From assembly GCF_031143425.1 (NCBI RefSeq), contig NC_090451.1, positions 349,192,339 to 349,256,338 on the forward strand: a stretch of DNA of 64,000 bases, given 5' to 3'. The notes under the pieces are model-generated. The model was not told where the DNA came from, made no database searches, and worked only from the letters and a program-made list of their open reading frames with translations. Origin of the DNA: Pleurodeles waltl. Taxonomy: Eukaryota > Chordata > Amphibia > Caudata > Salamandridae. A program made the translations under genes and the position numbers. Below, one piece after another: positions 13,738 to 24,946 of this stretch (positions are counted from its first letter, which is position 1; the number at the start of each line of letters is the position of its first letter).

Positions 13738-15223
13738 TATATTTTGGTGTTCTGAACCTTAGACAAAGTCAGTAGCTCTGCTTACTTAACATGAAACCCC
13801 TCATATTTTCGGTCATGAGCACCAGTGGGATTTTGAGCACCAGGCCTTGTGCCCAACCCTCCAGCTGTCCATCGCTTAAGTACAGACTGTGATGAGCACA
13901 ATTGAGCATTGAGGGTAGGGCCTGGCCCATGACCAACACCACGCCACATATAACTAAAGGTAATGCGCAACATGAGGCTGGCGGCCTGCAGGGTGTTGGA
14001 CAAGCCCTTGCCACAAATTGCTAATTATTACTTCCCATATTACATCACTCATGACATGTTCTATGACATCATTGATATCATCACTGCAACATTGATGCAA
14101 AACTGTGAGTTATATTACCTTAGGAAAGGAGTTATAGTTACTTGAGATAACTATAACTGGTGAATTTCAGTGGATTGTTAACTGTATGTTTTAACTGACA
14201 TTTTTACCTAACTATAATGTCCCTTTAACCTTTGTTTTTGTCAGTGAATTTATATGTGCGTGTGTTATACAGGTGGGATAGCACTTGTGTACTTATGGTT
14301 ATTTAGGAGTTTCCACTCAGAAGGGAATTTTTGTTTTGTTACTAACTGGGGAGTAATTTGACAAACCTGCACTTTACTTTCCAAAACAAATTACATCCAC
14401 TTTTAGTTCTTCGTGGCACATTTTGTGCTGATCCATCAAGCGGGGGCCAGAGAGAAGAGTGGAGGCGAAAGCTGCATTTCCCATTTTAATTCCCATAGGA
14501 TAATTTGCTGGTTGATACAGAAAAAACAACTGAACAGAATCATACCAAGCATTTTATGTTCATATAACACATTACTCCAGAAAACGCCTTTGCTAGTTTT
14601 GGTCTAAATGCATTTAGTAAATCTGGAGAAATTAGGATTTGTAATGCGTTCCAGTCTGGGCATAAAGAGGTTACATTTAAAAAATAGCTTCACCATCAAG
14701 TTGGGAATTCTCCACTGATTCGAACATACATAGAGGACTTGTGAAACCTGTTTAAAAATAAAGCCACATCATTGGAATAGATAGCAATTGCTTCTGTTGT
14801 CCACTGTGGGTTTGTGGATTCGGCTGCGGATTTGCAAATCCACATTGCTCTGATCAGCTGCCCTTCATAAGAATATTTCAGTTGCAGCTGCCAATACATA
14901 CAACAGTGCACATTATACTTTTGTTATATGTGGGTGAGTTGTTCACACTTTGTGGAGTACACTGAGAAGGCCGCTGCTCGTCTGCTCCTATTTGCCTGAT
15001 CAGCTGCACTGGCTAGGTCATTCATAATGCTGCCATTACAGGTTAAACGGCCGTCCAGTCACTGATATCACAATCGATTTCAAAGCACAATTCGGCATAA
15101 TCAAAGAAACATTCCACAATACCTACACTTGTCGATCCCTTTAAATTCCATTTAATATTTTCTGCCCTGTTTGCTCTTAGGTCACTACGTCCAAGAGTTC
15201 ACTATTTCCATAGATCAGATTTG
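13738..15223. other. Unassigned, no gene recognised
   Basis: Nothing identifiable. Small overlapping ORFs on both strands (13769-14014, 14413-14607, 14696-14911) show no motif. Confidence 0.4.
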
Positions 15224-16940
15224 CCCACAGAGGTCTATGGGAAACCGTTCATGTCAAAATTACAGCTCCCCATATAGGACACCTTCTGAAATGCATAGTG
15301 TGCTGCAAAATAAAAATGCCACACACCAGAATGAATGTACTATGTGTCAAAATAATTATGATACCTTACAGAGTGGATCTGAATTGAAGCAAAACAAATA
15401 TGAAACCTGGCAGAGTGAATATGCTACTTAGTGATTAATATGAATAACACACACACCAAATTGCAGAAGAAATCTACTGAGATATATATCAGTCATACTC
15501 AAATTAATATGGCTCTCACTGTAAACAATAAAAAAAATCACTAAAACGAATATAATATTCATAAAAAAGAATGGGACATTCCTTGAAATGATTGACATAT
15601 GCCAAGAGGAATATGACATACATTGAAAAGAATATGACATATTGAAATGAGTATAAGGTACGGAAATTGACATTTTATATTCTGAAAAGAAAGTAATGCA
15701 CATTGAAAATAATATAACGTATACTGAAATGAACATTAAACATGTTGCAATAAATTTGAATTGTGTTGAAGTGAATTATACCCAGATGGCAATGAATATG
15801 AGATGATTGAAAAATAATATTGCTTGTGTTGAAATTAATGTAACCCCATTGAATTGAAGCTGACATGCCTTCAAAAAGATGAAATACTCATGACAGTTGT
15901 TAAAATTAATATGGCACGCCTTGAAATTAATATGACACATATTCAGATGAATATGATACATGTTAAAATTGATAAGTCACAGCTCAACGTTAATATGACA
16001 GGTGATAATATGAATATGACGTTCATTGAACTAAAAATAACATTGATTGAAAGGAATATAACACATGTTTAAATGAAAATGGCATGAGTTGAAATGAGTA
16101 GGGCCTTCATTGAAATGAATTTGATATGTTTTCAAATGAAAACGAGTAATGTTAAAATGATCATGACATTGATCATAATGAATATGGCTTGCACTGAAAG
16201 TAATGTGATATACAGTGACATGATTATGATATGTATTGCAATGGATATGATTCATGTTAAAATTAAGATGTGTTAATATGAATGAAGCATCCATTGAAAG
16301 GAATATGAAACATGCTGAGATGAATATGACATGCATTGAAACAAATATGAGCTCCACTGAAATGAAGCCAACATGTCTTAAACTGAATATGACCAATGCT
16401 GAAATTAAAACGAAACTTGTCAAAATGAATATGTTATGCTTTGAAATTAATACGATACACAGCAAAATTAATATTGCATATATTGAAATTAATATGACCT
16501 ATGTTAAAATGGATATGACTGGTGTCAAAATTATTATGACAGGTGTTAAGGTGAAAATGACATCCATTGAAATGGATGCATTCATTGAAAGGAATATGAC
16601 ACATGTTAAGATGAATATGAGCCACTTTGAAATTAATATGACACCTGGTGAAATTAATATTGCCCACATCAAAATTGATGTGATATTTTGTAACATGAAG
16701 ATGACACTTTTTGAAACAAATATGAAACTGTGAGATAAATGTAGCATGCTTTGAACCGAATTAACCATTTATTGAAATGAACAGAAGCCATGCTTAAATG
16801 AATATGACCGCTGTTTAAATTAATATGGCTTGCACTGACCTTATGTTGATTTGCCTTAAAATTAATATTACATAGTACATGTAATATTACATATTCTCAA
16901 AGGGTATGGTATGTACTAAAATGAATTAGCTGAAATGAAT
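15224..16940 (+). repeat. Array of degenerate ~21-bp units, left arm of an inverted pair
   Basis: A short unique leader (15224-15430) is followed by about 1.4 kb of degenerate tandem units of the type 'aaatgaatatgacatgnattg'. The period is close to 21 bp, a multiple of three, so reading frames stay open for long stretches on both strands and translate to a heptapeptide pattern such as E-M-N-M-T-x-V. The leader, the body and the inner end ('ttgatttgccttaaaattaatatt') are collinear with the reverse complement of 26840-28085, at roughly 80% identity by eye. This arm has about 450 bp that the other lacks (near 15720-16190). Confidence 0.85.
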
Positions 16941-17118
16941 ATACCACACATTTAACAGTATATAAAACAAGGAACCAGCCTTTACCACGCATTCATTACA
17001 TGCATCCATTTACAATGCAGGTGAGTATTTCCACATTTGGCACACAGTACTGTATCACATAGGTAAGTATTTTTCTAAATACCACACTTTTTAATGTGTG
17101 CGTAGAGGTAAAGGGAGG

Positions 17119-17436
17119 TGTTAGAAATGGGGTCTCTAGTTGGTAGTGGTTTGCACCCTGTACAAGTAGGGAACCTTTCTCTAGTCAGGCTAAGGGACTC
17201 CCACAACTAAGATAACCCCTGCTCACAGCCTTGGTAGCTTGAGATGAGCAGTCAGGCTTATCTCAGAGACAATGTGTAAAGTATTTTTACACACACACAC
17301 AGTAACACAGTGATAACACCACAAAAGTACTCCACACCAGTTTAGACAAATAGCCAATATTTATCTGAATAAAACAAGGCCAAAACGGCAACAAATTCAA
17401 CATACACAAGCAAAGATACATATTTTCAAAGATTAA
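17119..17436 (+). mobile_element. Dispersed repeat family R1, copy B, 5' part
   Basis: Begins TGTTAGAAATGGGGTCTC and contains the shared 'ggtagcttg...cagtcaggctta' and 'cacacacagtaacacagtgataac' segments. It is interrupted at 17437 by the Harbinger-type element and resumes at 24947. This is the only copy in the window with its 5' terminus preserved. Confidence 0.75.
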
Positions 17437-17475
17437 GGGCATCATTACAAATTTGGCGGTCCGACCACCATCTGC
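17437..17475 (+). repeat. Left terminal inverted repeat of the Harbinger-like element
   Basis: Imperfect inverted match to 24908-24946. About two thirds of the first 35 bases agree, with GGGC, ATTAC and TTTGG conserved. Confidence 0.7.
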
Positions 17476-18734
17476 TTGGCTGTTGGGCCACCGTATTACG
17501 ATGCTGGCAGTCCATAGATGAAAGACTGCTGATGTCCCACCAGCACCACCAGGCAGCGCAGACCACCGGGGTGGCGAGGCCGGCCAAACAAGCCGATGGA
17601 GCCAGTGCTTCTGTTGGAAACATTATGATATTGCCTACCACCAATGTGATGTAGCAGTCCAACCACCACATCCCAGAAGGTGGAAACGGAGAGAATAAAG
17701 GAAGCAATTAACCTACAGGCTGTGTTACACAGCCTGTGCCGCCATGGAGCCCATCACACATGTCCTGCAGCAGGTGCTGCTCATCGATGGACCGACACTG
17801 CACCCACATTGCAACACAATGGAAGGTCAATGAGATGCACAATAGGTTGTGAAAGAAATATCCAAAGCTCACAATGCAAACAATACCTGCAGAATGGGCA
17901 TGGCAGGATCAGGAGCATTCATGGAAGGAGGCTGCTCTGGGACGCATTGCGCTGTGCACATGCCCCTAAAACTGCATTTGCACAGGAACTGGCCCTTCAT
18001 GTATCTCTGGGACAAACAATATTTGAGCAAAGTGACATGCCTATCTTTCCAATGTGTAAGTGTAAGTCAAGAGAGCACTCACAACAGCAACAGCATGGGC
18101 AATACATCTAGATGAAGTAGCTGTAAGGTACAAACATCAAAATGGACACAGGTTCAGTCAAATTCAAAGGAAGCTATCACAATTGAACACCCTCCATGTG
18201 TGGACAAACAAAACTCTATCTCCCACACATGAGATGAAAGTACAGTCCATATCAGGGGGACACATCTAACACCATACATGCTGAAATTGGCCAACACCAG
18301 ATGAAATACTTACCCTAGCAAACATAACACAATGCAATGACACCCCAATTGGATCAATACCCACAAATCCATACAGTGAACATGTACCTTTGTCTTATGT
18401 GACCAGCACTGCCCACTAAGTCAGATATTGCAAACAACAGCAACTGGATCAGCAATCAGGGTGAAACACACACAACTGTAGGCATACAGCACAAGTGATT
18501 CAGGAACAACAAAAAGGTAGAAAAGTAATGGCAGGGCAAATGTGAACCCAATAAAATAACAGCTTGGGTTTATACAATTCAAATGCTGAAAAGCAAAGAC
18601 CATTGGCCACACGATATGAGTCCATGCACATAACTGTGCCCAACCTAGACTCCAATCACTGCCAGGGACCCTCCATAGGAAGGGGTATCAAGTCGCAGGC
18701 TGGCACCTCAGAGCTCAATCTTCTGTGTGGTGTG

Positions 18735-19400
18735 GTCAGATTAGGGATGGGTGTGTTTGGGAGTGTTTTTTTTTTCTTCGGAGGGGTGGGTGGCTTCTTG
18801 TGGGGGGATGGGTGTGGGTGCTTGCAGGGGAACAGGTGTGACAGGAGAGGACCTGGATGTCGAAGGGATGGGTTGGGCTGTAGGTGGGGGCCTCTTGGTT
18901 TTGGGAGTGGGTTTGGAGGTAACAGGGGAAAGGGCAAAGTCGAAAAGAATACTCTCCTTGGGAAAACAGGTAGGGTCATCAGAAGGGGTTGGGGGTTTGG
19001 AGGTTGATGGAGTGTTGGGCTTGTCTGTGGGTGTAGATGCCTCGGGTGTGTGCATGTGTGGAGTGTGCCTGTGTTTGGGTGGTGTCTATTGTGTGTGTGG
19101 GTGTGGGCATTTGTGTGTTTTAGGGGGGTGGCAGGTGGCGGGGCTGGGTGATGGCGGGTTGGTGGATGTGTGTGTGTCTGTTGGGGTGGTGTCTGTGGGT
19201 ATGGTGGATGTGGTGGATGTGTCAGTGGGTGTTGTGGTGGTCTCTGGGCGTATGATGTCTGAGGAGTGAGGGTCCATGGGTTGTGAGCTGTTGTCTAGGT
19301 GTATGGTGGGTGTGATGGATGTGTCACTGGGTGTGGTGGTGGTGTCTGTGGGTATGGTGGATTAGGTGTGTGGGTAGGTGGGGTTGCTGTTGAAATGGTG
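18735..19400. repeat. GT/GGGT-rich low-complexity tract
   Basis: Strongly G- and T-rich on the plus strand. It gives Gly/Val-rich ORFs on plus and Pro/Thr-rich ORFs on minus. Part of the minus-strand reading (from about 19295 up) continues the Pro/Ser/Thr-rich exon of the Myb-like gene, so the tract may be an expanded coding tail of that gene. Confidence 0.7.
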
Positions 19401-20129
19401 GCTGATGTGGTGTCTGTGGGTGAATGCTGAGTGCTTGCATGCCGGTGTGTCTTGTGCCGATGTTTGCTGCTTGTGTGTGTTTTAAGGTAGGTGCCTGCAG
19501 ATGTGTCTGTGTGCTTAGGACCAGTAGGGGAATAGGCAATTTGGATTGGGAAGAGAGAGGTGGTAGGAGGGAGGATTAGGGGGTAGATGACTGTCATCAG
19601 CGAAGAGGCCAGAGCCTGAAAAGATCTCTGTAGGCCAGACATGTCACTATGAATGCCTTCTAGGAAAGCATTTGTCTGCTGAAGTTGGCTTGCCAACCCA
19701 TGGATGGCATTCACAATGGCAATCTGCTCCACAGAGATATTCTGCAGGGGGTCAATAGTCTTCTCAGTCAGGGCAGCAGGGGGTAACAGGGGCTGGTGTG
19801 TGGTGGCTGGGGCAAAGGAGACGCCAACTTTTTTGGGTGAGTGGGCATGGCCAACTGGGTGGGAAGCAACATGGAGCGTGGTGATAGAACTGGGGGTGGT
19901 GGCAAGGAGGGTACAGGAGCAGGTCCTGATGGGTTCCCCACCACTAGGGAGTGGCCACTGAAGGTAGAATATGAAGATGACGAGGTCGATCCTGTGTCCT
20001 CTGTGGCACTCCCCTCACCCTCCTGGCCATTGGATCCCTCCATGTCGGTGGTGTCATGACTGGAGGTACTGTGGCCAGATGCTTCCCCACTTGGTTGCAC
20101 CCTGTCTCCTTCACTTGCCTGGGATGATG
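19295..20129 (-). pseudogene. Exon of Myb/SANT-like Harbinger gene: Ser/Pro/Thr-rich tail and helical segment
   Basis: Reading on the minus strand, a good 3' splice site precedes this block (a pyrimidine-rich run ending in ATTTGCAG, exon starting at 20129). The first part is Ser/Glu/Gly-rich (SGEASGHSTSSHDTTDMEGS) and then Pro-rich. A second part in another frame from 19732 reads EQIAIVNAIHGLASQLQQTN and is probably helical, with hydrophobic residues spaced for coiled-coil pairing, followed by a Thr/Pro-rich tail. The two parts are separated by a frameshift near 19770. By position it should follow the Myb-like exon at 22010-22285. Its exact role is unknown; such tails in Harbinger Myb-like proteins are poorly conserved. 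Confidence 0.5.
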
Positions 20130-22009
20130 CTGCAAATGCAAAGGGGAAAAGGGTCACCACATGTTACTGATCACACTTAAACAACAGCTGTGATTAGCAA
20201 ACATTACCATGACGTCAAGTAGGCCCCAGCAACAAACTACATCAAGGTTGCTCCTAAATGTACCATATCATATGCATGCATGCCACATGAACTGTCAACA
20301 GTTGCCCAAAGGAAAAACAGGATCTCAGACAAATCCAATTGCATGGGTGAAGTTGTGCAATCTCAGTAACCATTGAACACGTAGGATACCATATCACAAT
20401 CAATGCTTTGCCTTGTGGAGCATACCTGTCACCTGTTGTCATACAATAGTAGGCCAATGCCAAGTTCATTCCAACAGATCCCACTCAAGGTCATGCAGAC
20501 ATCAGTTTGTCACAATCACAATAAAACAACAATAAGAAATCCTGCCATGTTGCTAACAGCAGTACAGTATCCTGAAGGAGATGACAAGGAAATGCTCATG
20601 TAAAACTGGAAACATACCAACAATTCACACTTCACCATGTGTAAATTGTCCTAATGGAGTCATGGAGGTAGTACTAATGTTGCTCAGATAACTACTTATT
20701 TGGCATGGAAATGTTTACTGTAAACAAAATGTGCAAACTGTCAGGGAGATATGTCTCTAAAATCCACAACACAAAGAATCAGCTAGCCTCAGGGAAATCT
20801 AGATACTACTTGGCACCCCTTACTACAACATAGTCTGATTGCATCAGTAGATTCCATTAATCCTTTGTATGTTGTAGAGGCCCAGGGATTTGCAATTAAT
20901 TGTAGAAGGCCCTCAACATGTTGCCCAATGGGAAGCTATACCACTGTCTCCATTTTGGTCCTACAAACCCAGATGTCAGTGAATGAATGGTTATACCCAA
21001 CCACATGTGATTCCAACATAACTGCAAGTCACTCCATGATGCATGCAAACAGTCAGGGAACAAATCTTCCCCATTTCACATGTGCAGTGCACTTTGCCAC
21101 ATGATGCCACATCAATGGCATGAAAATGGACATTGTGTGTAAAAACTCTAGTCCTACCTCTCATGCCCCTCATTGCTACTGCAGCCAAATTACCTGCAAT
21201 GAAGGGAGAGAGTATGTGTGAGCCAACAATCAATTGTGACACACTCCTGTCTGTGGCATCACATGAAATGTAGCCCCATTGCATATGTCCAATTCCAAAG
21301 ACAGGTTGGCATGCAAATGTATGTGAGGGAATACCAAAATCATCCCCTTGACACAGGTAAATGATGCATAAAACAGAAGTGTACACATTTTATCAAAAGC
21401 GAACGGGACACATGCTAACATGTTGACACAAGGAATTTTGGCAACAGTGATAGGCCATAAATCATGCCAATGGACATTCTCCACTTACCAAAGGAAAGTT
21501 TTGATCTGTAGCTACACCCAAAGAACAATGTATGCTCTATCACATGTATGATGGCCACCTTCACATGACAGACAATAGTGAGGCACCAGCACTCGTCACA
21601 CACTGAAAACAAGTGGCCTCTGGGGAGCAGATGCTAATTTACTCACTTGGCCAGACACATGGCTGAGGACAGTGATTCATCACTTCTTTTTCTTTGGGCT
21701 GTAACACTGAGGAGTAGTGGTCTGTTGAGTATGATTTAGACCCACTACAGCAACAAACCTTACTTGATTGATCACTGTACACAGCCTTGTGTTGTCCCTG
21801 GAGGGCAATTGTTTTGTGGATTGTACTCAGTTGTGTCCCAGGTCCCTGGGCTAATAGGCAAGGCACATTAGTATGCACCATATTGAATCTATCTACACAA
21901 ACAGTTACTCATCTTGTGTGTCATACATGGCCCATCCTCAGTCATCAGGAGGAGATGTCAGAACTTAACACATCATCTTGGCTATGTGACAGGCAGGCAT
22001 ATGCCCTGT

Positions 22010-22285
22010 ACTCACCCCCTGTGGCTGCTGTGCTCCCCTCAAACGCTTATCAAGGTCTGGGTACACCACTGCCAGAATTCAGGCTCTTGGGGGCTCATGC
22101 TCCAATGTGCACCCTGCCACAGTGGGAGGACAGCCCAGGCTGGACCTCTGCGCTCTTCCGGGCCCAGCATCTCAGGTCCTCCCACCTCTTGCAACAGTGG
22201 GCTCTCTGTCTGGTATGGACCCCCAGGGTCTGCAACTTCTGGGTGATGGCTCCCTAAATTTCCTTCTTCTGATGGGTGTTTACCT
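22010..22285 (-). pseudogene. Myb/SANT-like DNA-binding exon (second module)
   Basis: The minus-strand translation contains ITQKLQTLGVHTRQRAHCCK followed by RWEDLRCWARKSAE, which fits helices 2 and 3 of the Myb/SANT-like domain found in Harbinger accessory proteins and host genes derived from them (K-R-W-x-D/E-L-R hallmark). A TAG at 22254-22256 interrupts it upstream, at a position where a Trp codon (TGG) is expected for the domain. A further frame change occurs downstream near 22100. It is separated from the tail exon by about 1.9 kb that would be an intron. In the family this protein binds transposon ends and brings the transposase to the nucleus. Confidence 0.6.
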
Positions 22286-22965
22286 GTATGGATGCAAGAG
22301 ATAAATCAAGCGATTACAAACACAAGTTTTTGCCTAAATGGTTGTGTCACACACATGTTAGAAACACCAAGCATAAAATGGGCAATTTGTCAACATACCA
22401 CAAGTGTGAAGCACACATGTCAATAAGTACAGGGACTTTACTGCAGACTTGATGATTCATCTGCACACTAACCCACTACCCTGCTCAAGGCCTACAATGA
22501 CTAAGTAGGCCTACTGACATCAGATAGCCCATGCTCCAGCAACATGTATTGTGATGTGAGGTGTAAACTCCTTAGGCCTGAATGGACAAACACATTTACA
22601 CTCTGCAAAATTGACTCAATGCATACAGTCCCTACAGGCAACTACCATAGTACAGACTTCACCCATACACTTGAGTGACAATGAAAGGGCTGGTTTGGTG
22701 GGTACGGAAAGTGTCTTCCCCGTGCATGTATGGACATGTGGCCTACCAAATGCAGACTCATTCGGCACCAATAACCAAGTACGGTTTGGATATGCTAAGT
22801 CTCCTGTTAAGGAACAGGACATAAGTGCAACACCGAGTCACTCACTTCATGATTGTAGCACCTGACATTGCTCACACACAATCAGTACAGATGTGACTTA
22901 GCAACCAGTCAGGCCTTCTCTTGTTGAAGTTTTGACATCACCTGGGGTATGGTGCTGGGGAAGTA

Positions 22966-23720
22966 CGAGTGTATTTGGACAAGTGACCATTGGGCTGGTG
23001 TTTGGAGTTACTGGAACCAGGCCTATTGTGCCTTGCAGTCAGATCACTGTTGTTACTGAAACAGTGCCTCCTGGAAGTTGCAGTCAGGTCTCTCCCTCTA
23101 CTACACACACTTAACAAATGGTATCCTTCCAAGTGAGTACACTTCAATTGAGAGTTCACAAAGAGGGGTCGTTGGACAAGTAACCACTGGGTGGTGTTTG
23201 GGGTTACTGAAACAGTGCCTCCTGGGAGTTGCAGCCCGGTCACTCCCCCTACTATACACACTTGGTAAATGTCACCCTCCCAGGTGAGTTCACATTAATT
23301 GAGAGTTCACAAACTAGCATTTGTGGACAAGTGACCACTGTGCTAGTGTTTGGAGTTACTAGAACAGGGTCTATTGTGCTTTGCAGTCACATCACTCTCT
23401 ACACTACACACACTAAACAAATGGTACCCTCCCAGGGGGAGTACACTTTAATTGAGAGTTCACAAACAGGGTTCTTTGGGCAAGTGACCACTGGTCTGGT
23501 GTTTGGAGTTACTGAAACAATGCCTCCTGGGTGTTGAAGTCCAATCACTCCCTCTACTATACACACTTGACAAATTTGATCCTCCCAGGTGAGTACACTT
23601 CAATTGAGAGTTCACAATCAAGGGTATTTGGACAAGTAACCACTGGGCTGGTGTTTAGAGTTACTGGAACAGTGCGTCTGGGGAGTTGCAGTCAGGCCAC
23701 TCTCTCTACTCTCCAACGCT
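22966..23720 (+). repeat. Tandem repeat, ~152-bp period, about five copies
   Basis: The marker 'attgagagttcaca' recurs at 23146, 23297, 23451 and 23603, giving spacings of 151, 154 and 152 bp. Each unit also contains 'gacaagtgaccactgggctggtgtttggagttact' with small changes. Units differ at several sites, so the array is not very recent. It lies inside the Harbinger-like element between its two Myb-like modules. Confidence 0.9.
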
Positions 23721-23994
23721 TGCATTTAGGTTTGAGCATAAGTTTTCATTTTGGACATACCATGAAACCTGGAATGTGTTTTTGTTATTGTGAGATTTCC
23801 AGACAACATTCTGACATATGGCATGTGATGGGCCTTGGTAGATGTGATATTGGATCCAGTTATACAGATTGACAGTGTTACAACTCAGATACTCTGGGTA
23901 TTGAATTTTGTTGAGGTACATGAACAAGACAGTGGCAACAGCTAAGCTGTGAGCATGCATGACATTTCAGTTTTGTGACATTATTTGTGTTGTG

Positions 23995-24390
23995 ACTTGC
24001 CAGACCCCACTCCCCCAGTTATTCCTTTCAAGCCCTGTGGATGCAGGATGGCCAAGACCTTCTCCTCCCAGGGAAAGAGTCTTAACAGGGCACTGCGAGG
24101 GCAACTGCCAGACTTCTTGGCCTCCAGCTGCTGCCTGGTGACCTGGGAAATGACCTTGTCCCTGATGTTGTTCCACCTCTTCCTAATGTCCTCCTTTGTG
24201 CGCAGGATGGTGTCTACAGCAATCACTCTGTTGACTATCTTGTCCCACATTTTAATTTCCCCACTGAGAGGAGTGTGCTGGACTTAGGCTCCAAACAACT
24301 GTGGCTCTACTCTAATGATCCACCATGGCTCTCAACTCATCCTCTGGAAATCATGGGTTTTTGGCCCATGACATACCTGGAAATTAAAGG
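23995..24390 (-). pseudogene. Myb/SANT-like DNA-binding gene (first module)
   Basis: The open part (24250-23981) reads MWDKIVNRVIAVDTILRTKE and then DIRKRWNNIRDKVISQVTRQ, with the R-x-x-x-D-I-R-K-R-W hallmark of the Myb/SANT-like domain of Harbinger accessory proteins. Upstream the start of the domain is still visible (ELRAMVDH, then VEPQLFGA), but it is broken by a frame change near 24345 and a TAA at 24284-24286. Downstream the Trp-containing segment FPWEEKVLAILHPQGLKG follows. The exon may end at a GC-type donor near 24005, which is a guess. It is the gene nearest the right terminus. DNA binding is inferred from family knowledge; this copy cannot make a full domain. Confidence 0.7.
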
Positions 24391-24907
24391 GGGGTGGCAG
24401 TGACTAACTAAACAAGACAGGCGAATATGGGGAAAAAAATAGACGATGTGTGTGAAAGGTGTAAAATGGGATGGGGGAAAAAAGGGCTGACCAATGACAA
24501 AAAAATGACAAAATGATGTCTTGCTGTGCTGCAGTGCAAAGGATTGTGGTCTGTGAAGGGGTGTGTTTTATAGTGTCCTTTGCAAGTGTGTCCGCTTGGC
24601 CGATGTGTGTCAGCTGTGTTGTTTTGACTATTCAGTGTGCACGTGTCTGTTACTTTGCTGAACGCGAACCGCAGTGGTTGACCGCCACAGCAACTGTGTG
24701 TTTGTAGTAGGCTTGGTGTTTGGCCACGGTGCTCAAGGCACTGGAGGTCAGACTGCCTAAATCCAAGCTGCCGCGCTGCTGGAGGTCTGCTTTTTTTGCT
24801 TGGCAGTCTGCCTTTTTTGCTTGGTGATGATGGTCCTGCCTGTATGAATCATAATATGTTGGTCTGGGGACCGCCAGCGCTGCAGTCTTTTGGGACCGCC
24901 AACATGG

Positions 24908-24946
24908 CAGTCTGACGGCCCGACCACCAAACTCGTAATCAGGCCC
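24908..24946 (-). repeat. Right terminal inverted repeat of the Harbinger-like element
   Basis: Read outward to inward on the minus strand it begins GGGCCTGATTACGAGTTTGG, pairing with the left end. TAA follows at 24947-24949. Confidence 0.75.

Larger units (their letters stand above)
17437..24946 (-). mobile_element. PIF/Harbinger-like DNA transposon, 7.5 kb, nested in R1 copy B
   Basis: The left end begins GGGCATCATTACAAATTTGG and the right end, read on the other strand, begins GGGCCTGATTACGAGTTTGG, so the ends are imperfect terminal inverted repeats. TAA lies immediately outside both ends (17434-17436 and 24947-24949), the trinucleotide target duplication typical of PIF/Harbinger. The R1 repeat continues on both sides. 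Two Myb/SANT-like modules lie on the minus strand, matching the known Harbinger habit of pairing a transposase with a Myb-like DNA-binding protein. I did not find a recognisable DDE transposase, so the copy is probably non-autonomous or has lost it. Confidence 0.75.

Noticed and set aside
15428..16768. Long overlapping ORFs on both strands, up to 159 residues
   Set aside because: They follow from the 21-bp unit, whose period is divisible by three; no start context or unique sequence supports a gene.
18564..19277. Gly/Val-rich plus-strand and Pro/Thr-rich minus-strand ORFs
   Set aside because: Explained by GT/GGGT-rich low-complexity DNA; only the minus-strand part above about 19295 is tied to the Myb-like tail.
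22966..23720. Possible CRISPR-like array
   Set aside because: Units of ~152 bp diverge along their whole length, with no short identical repeats and unique spacers, in a eukaryotic setting.
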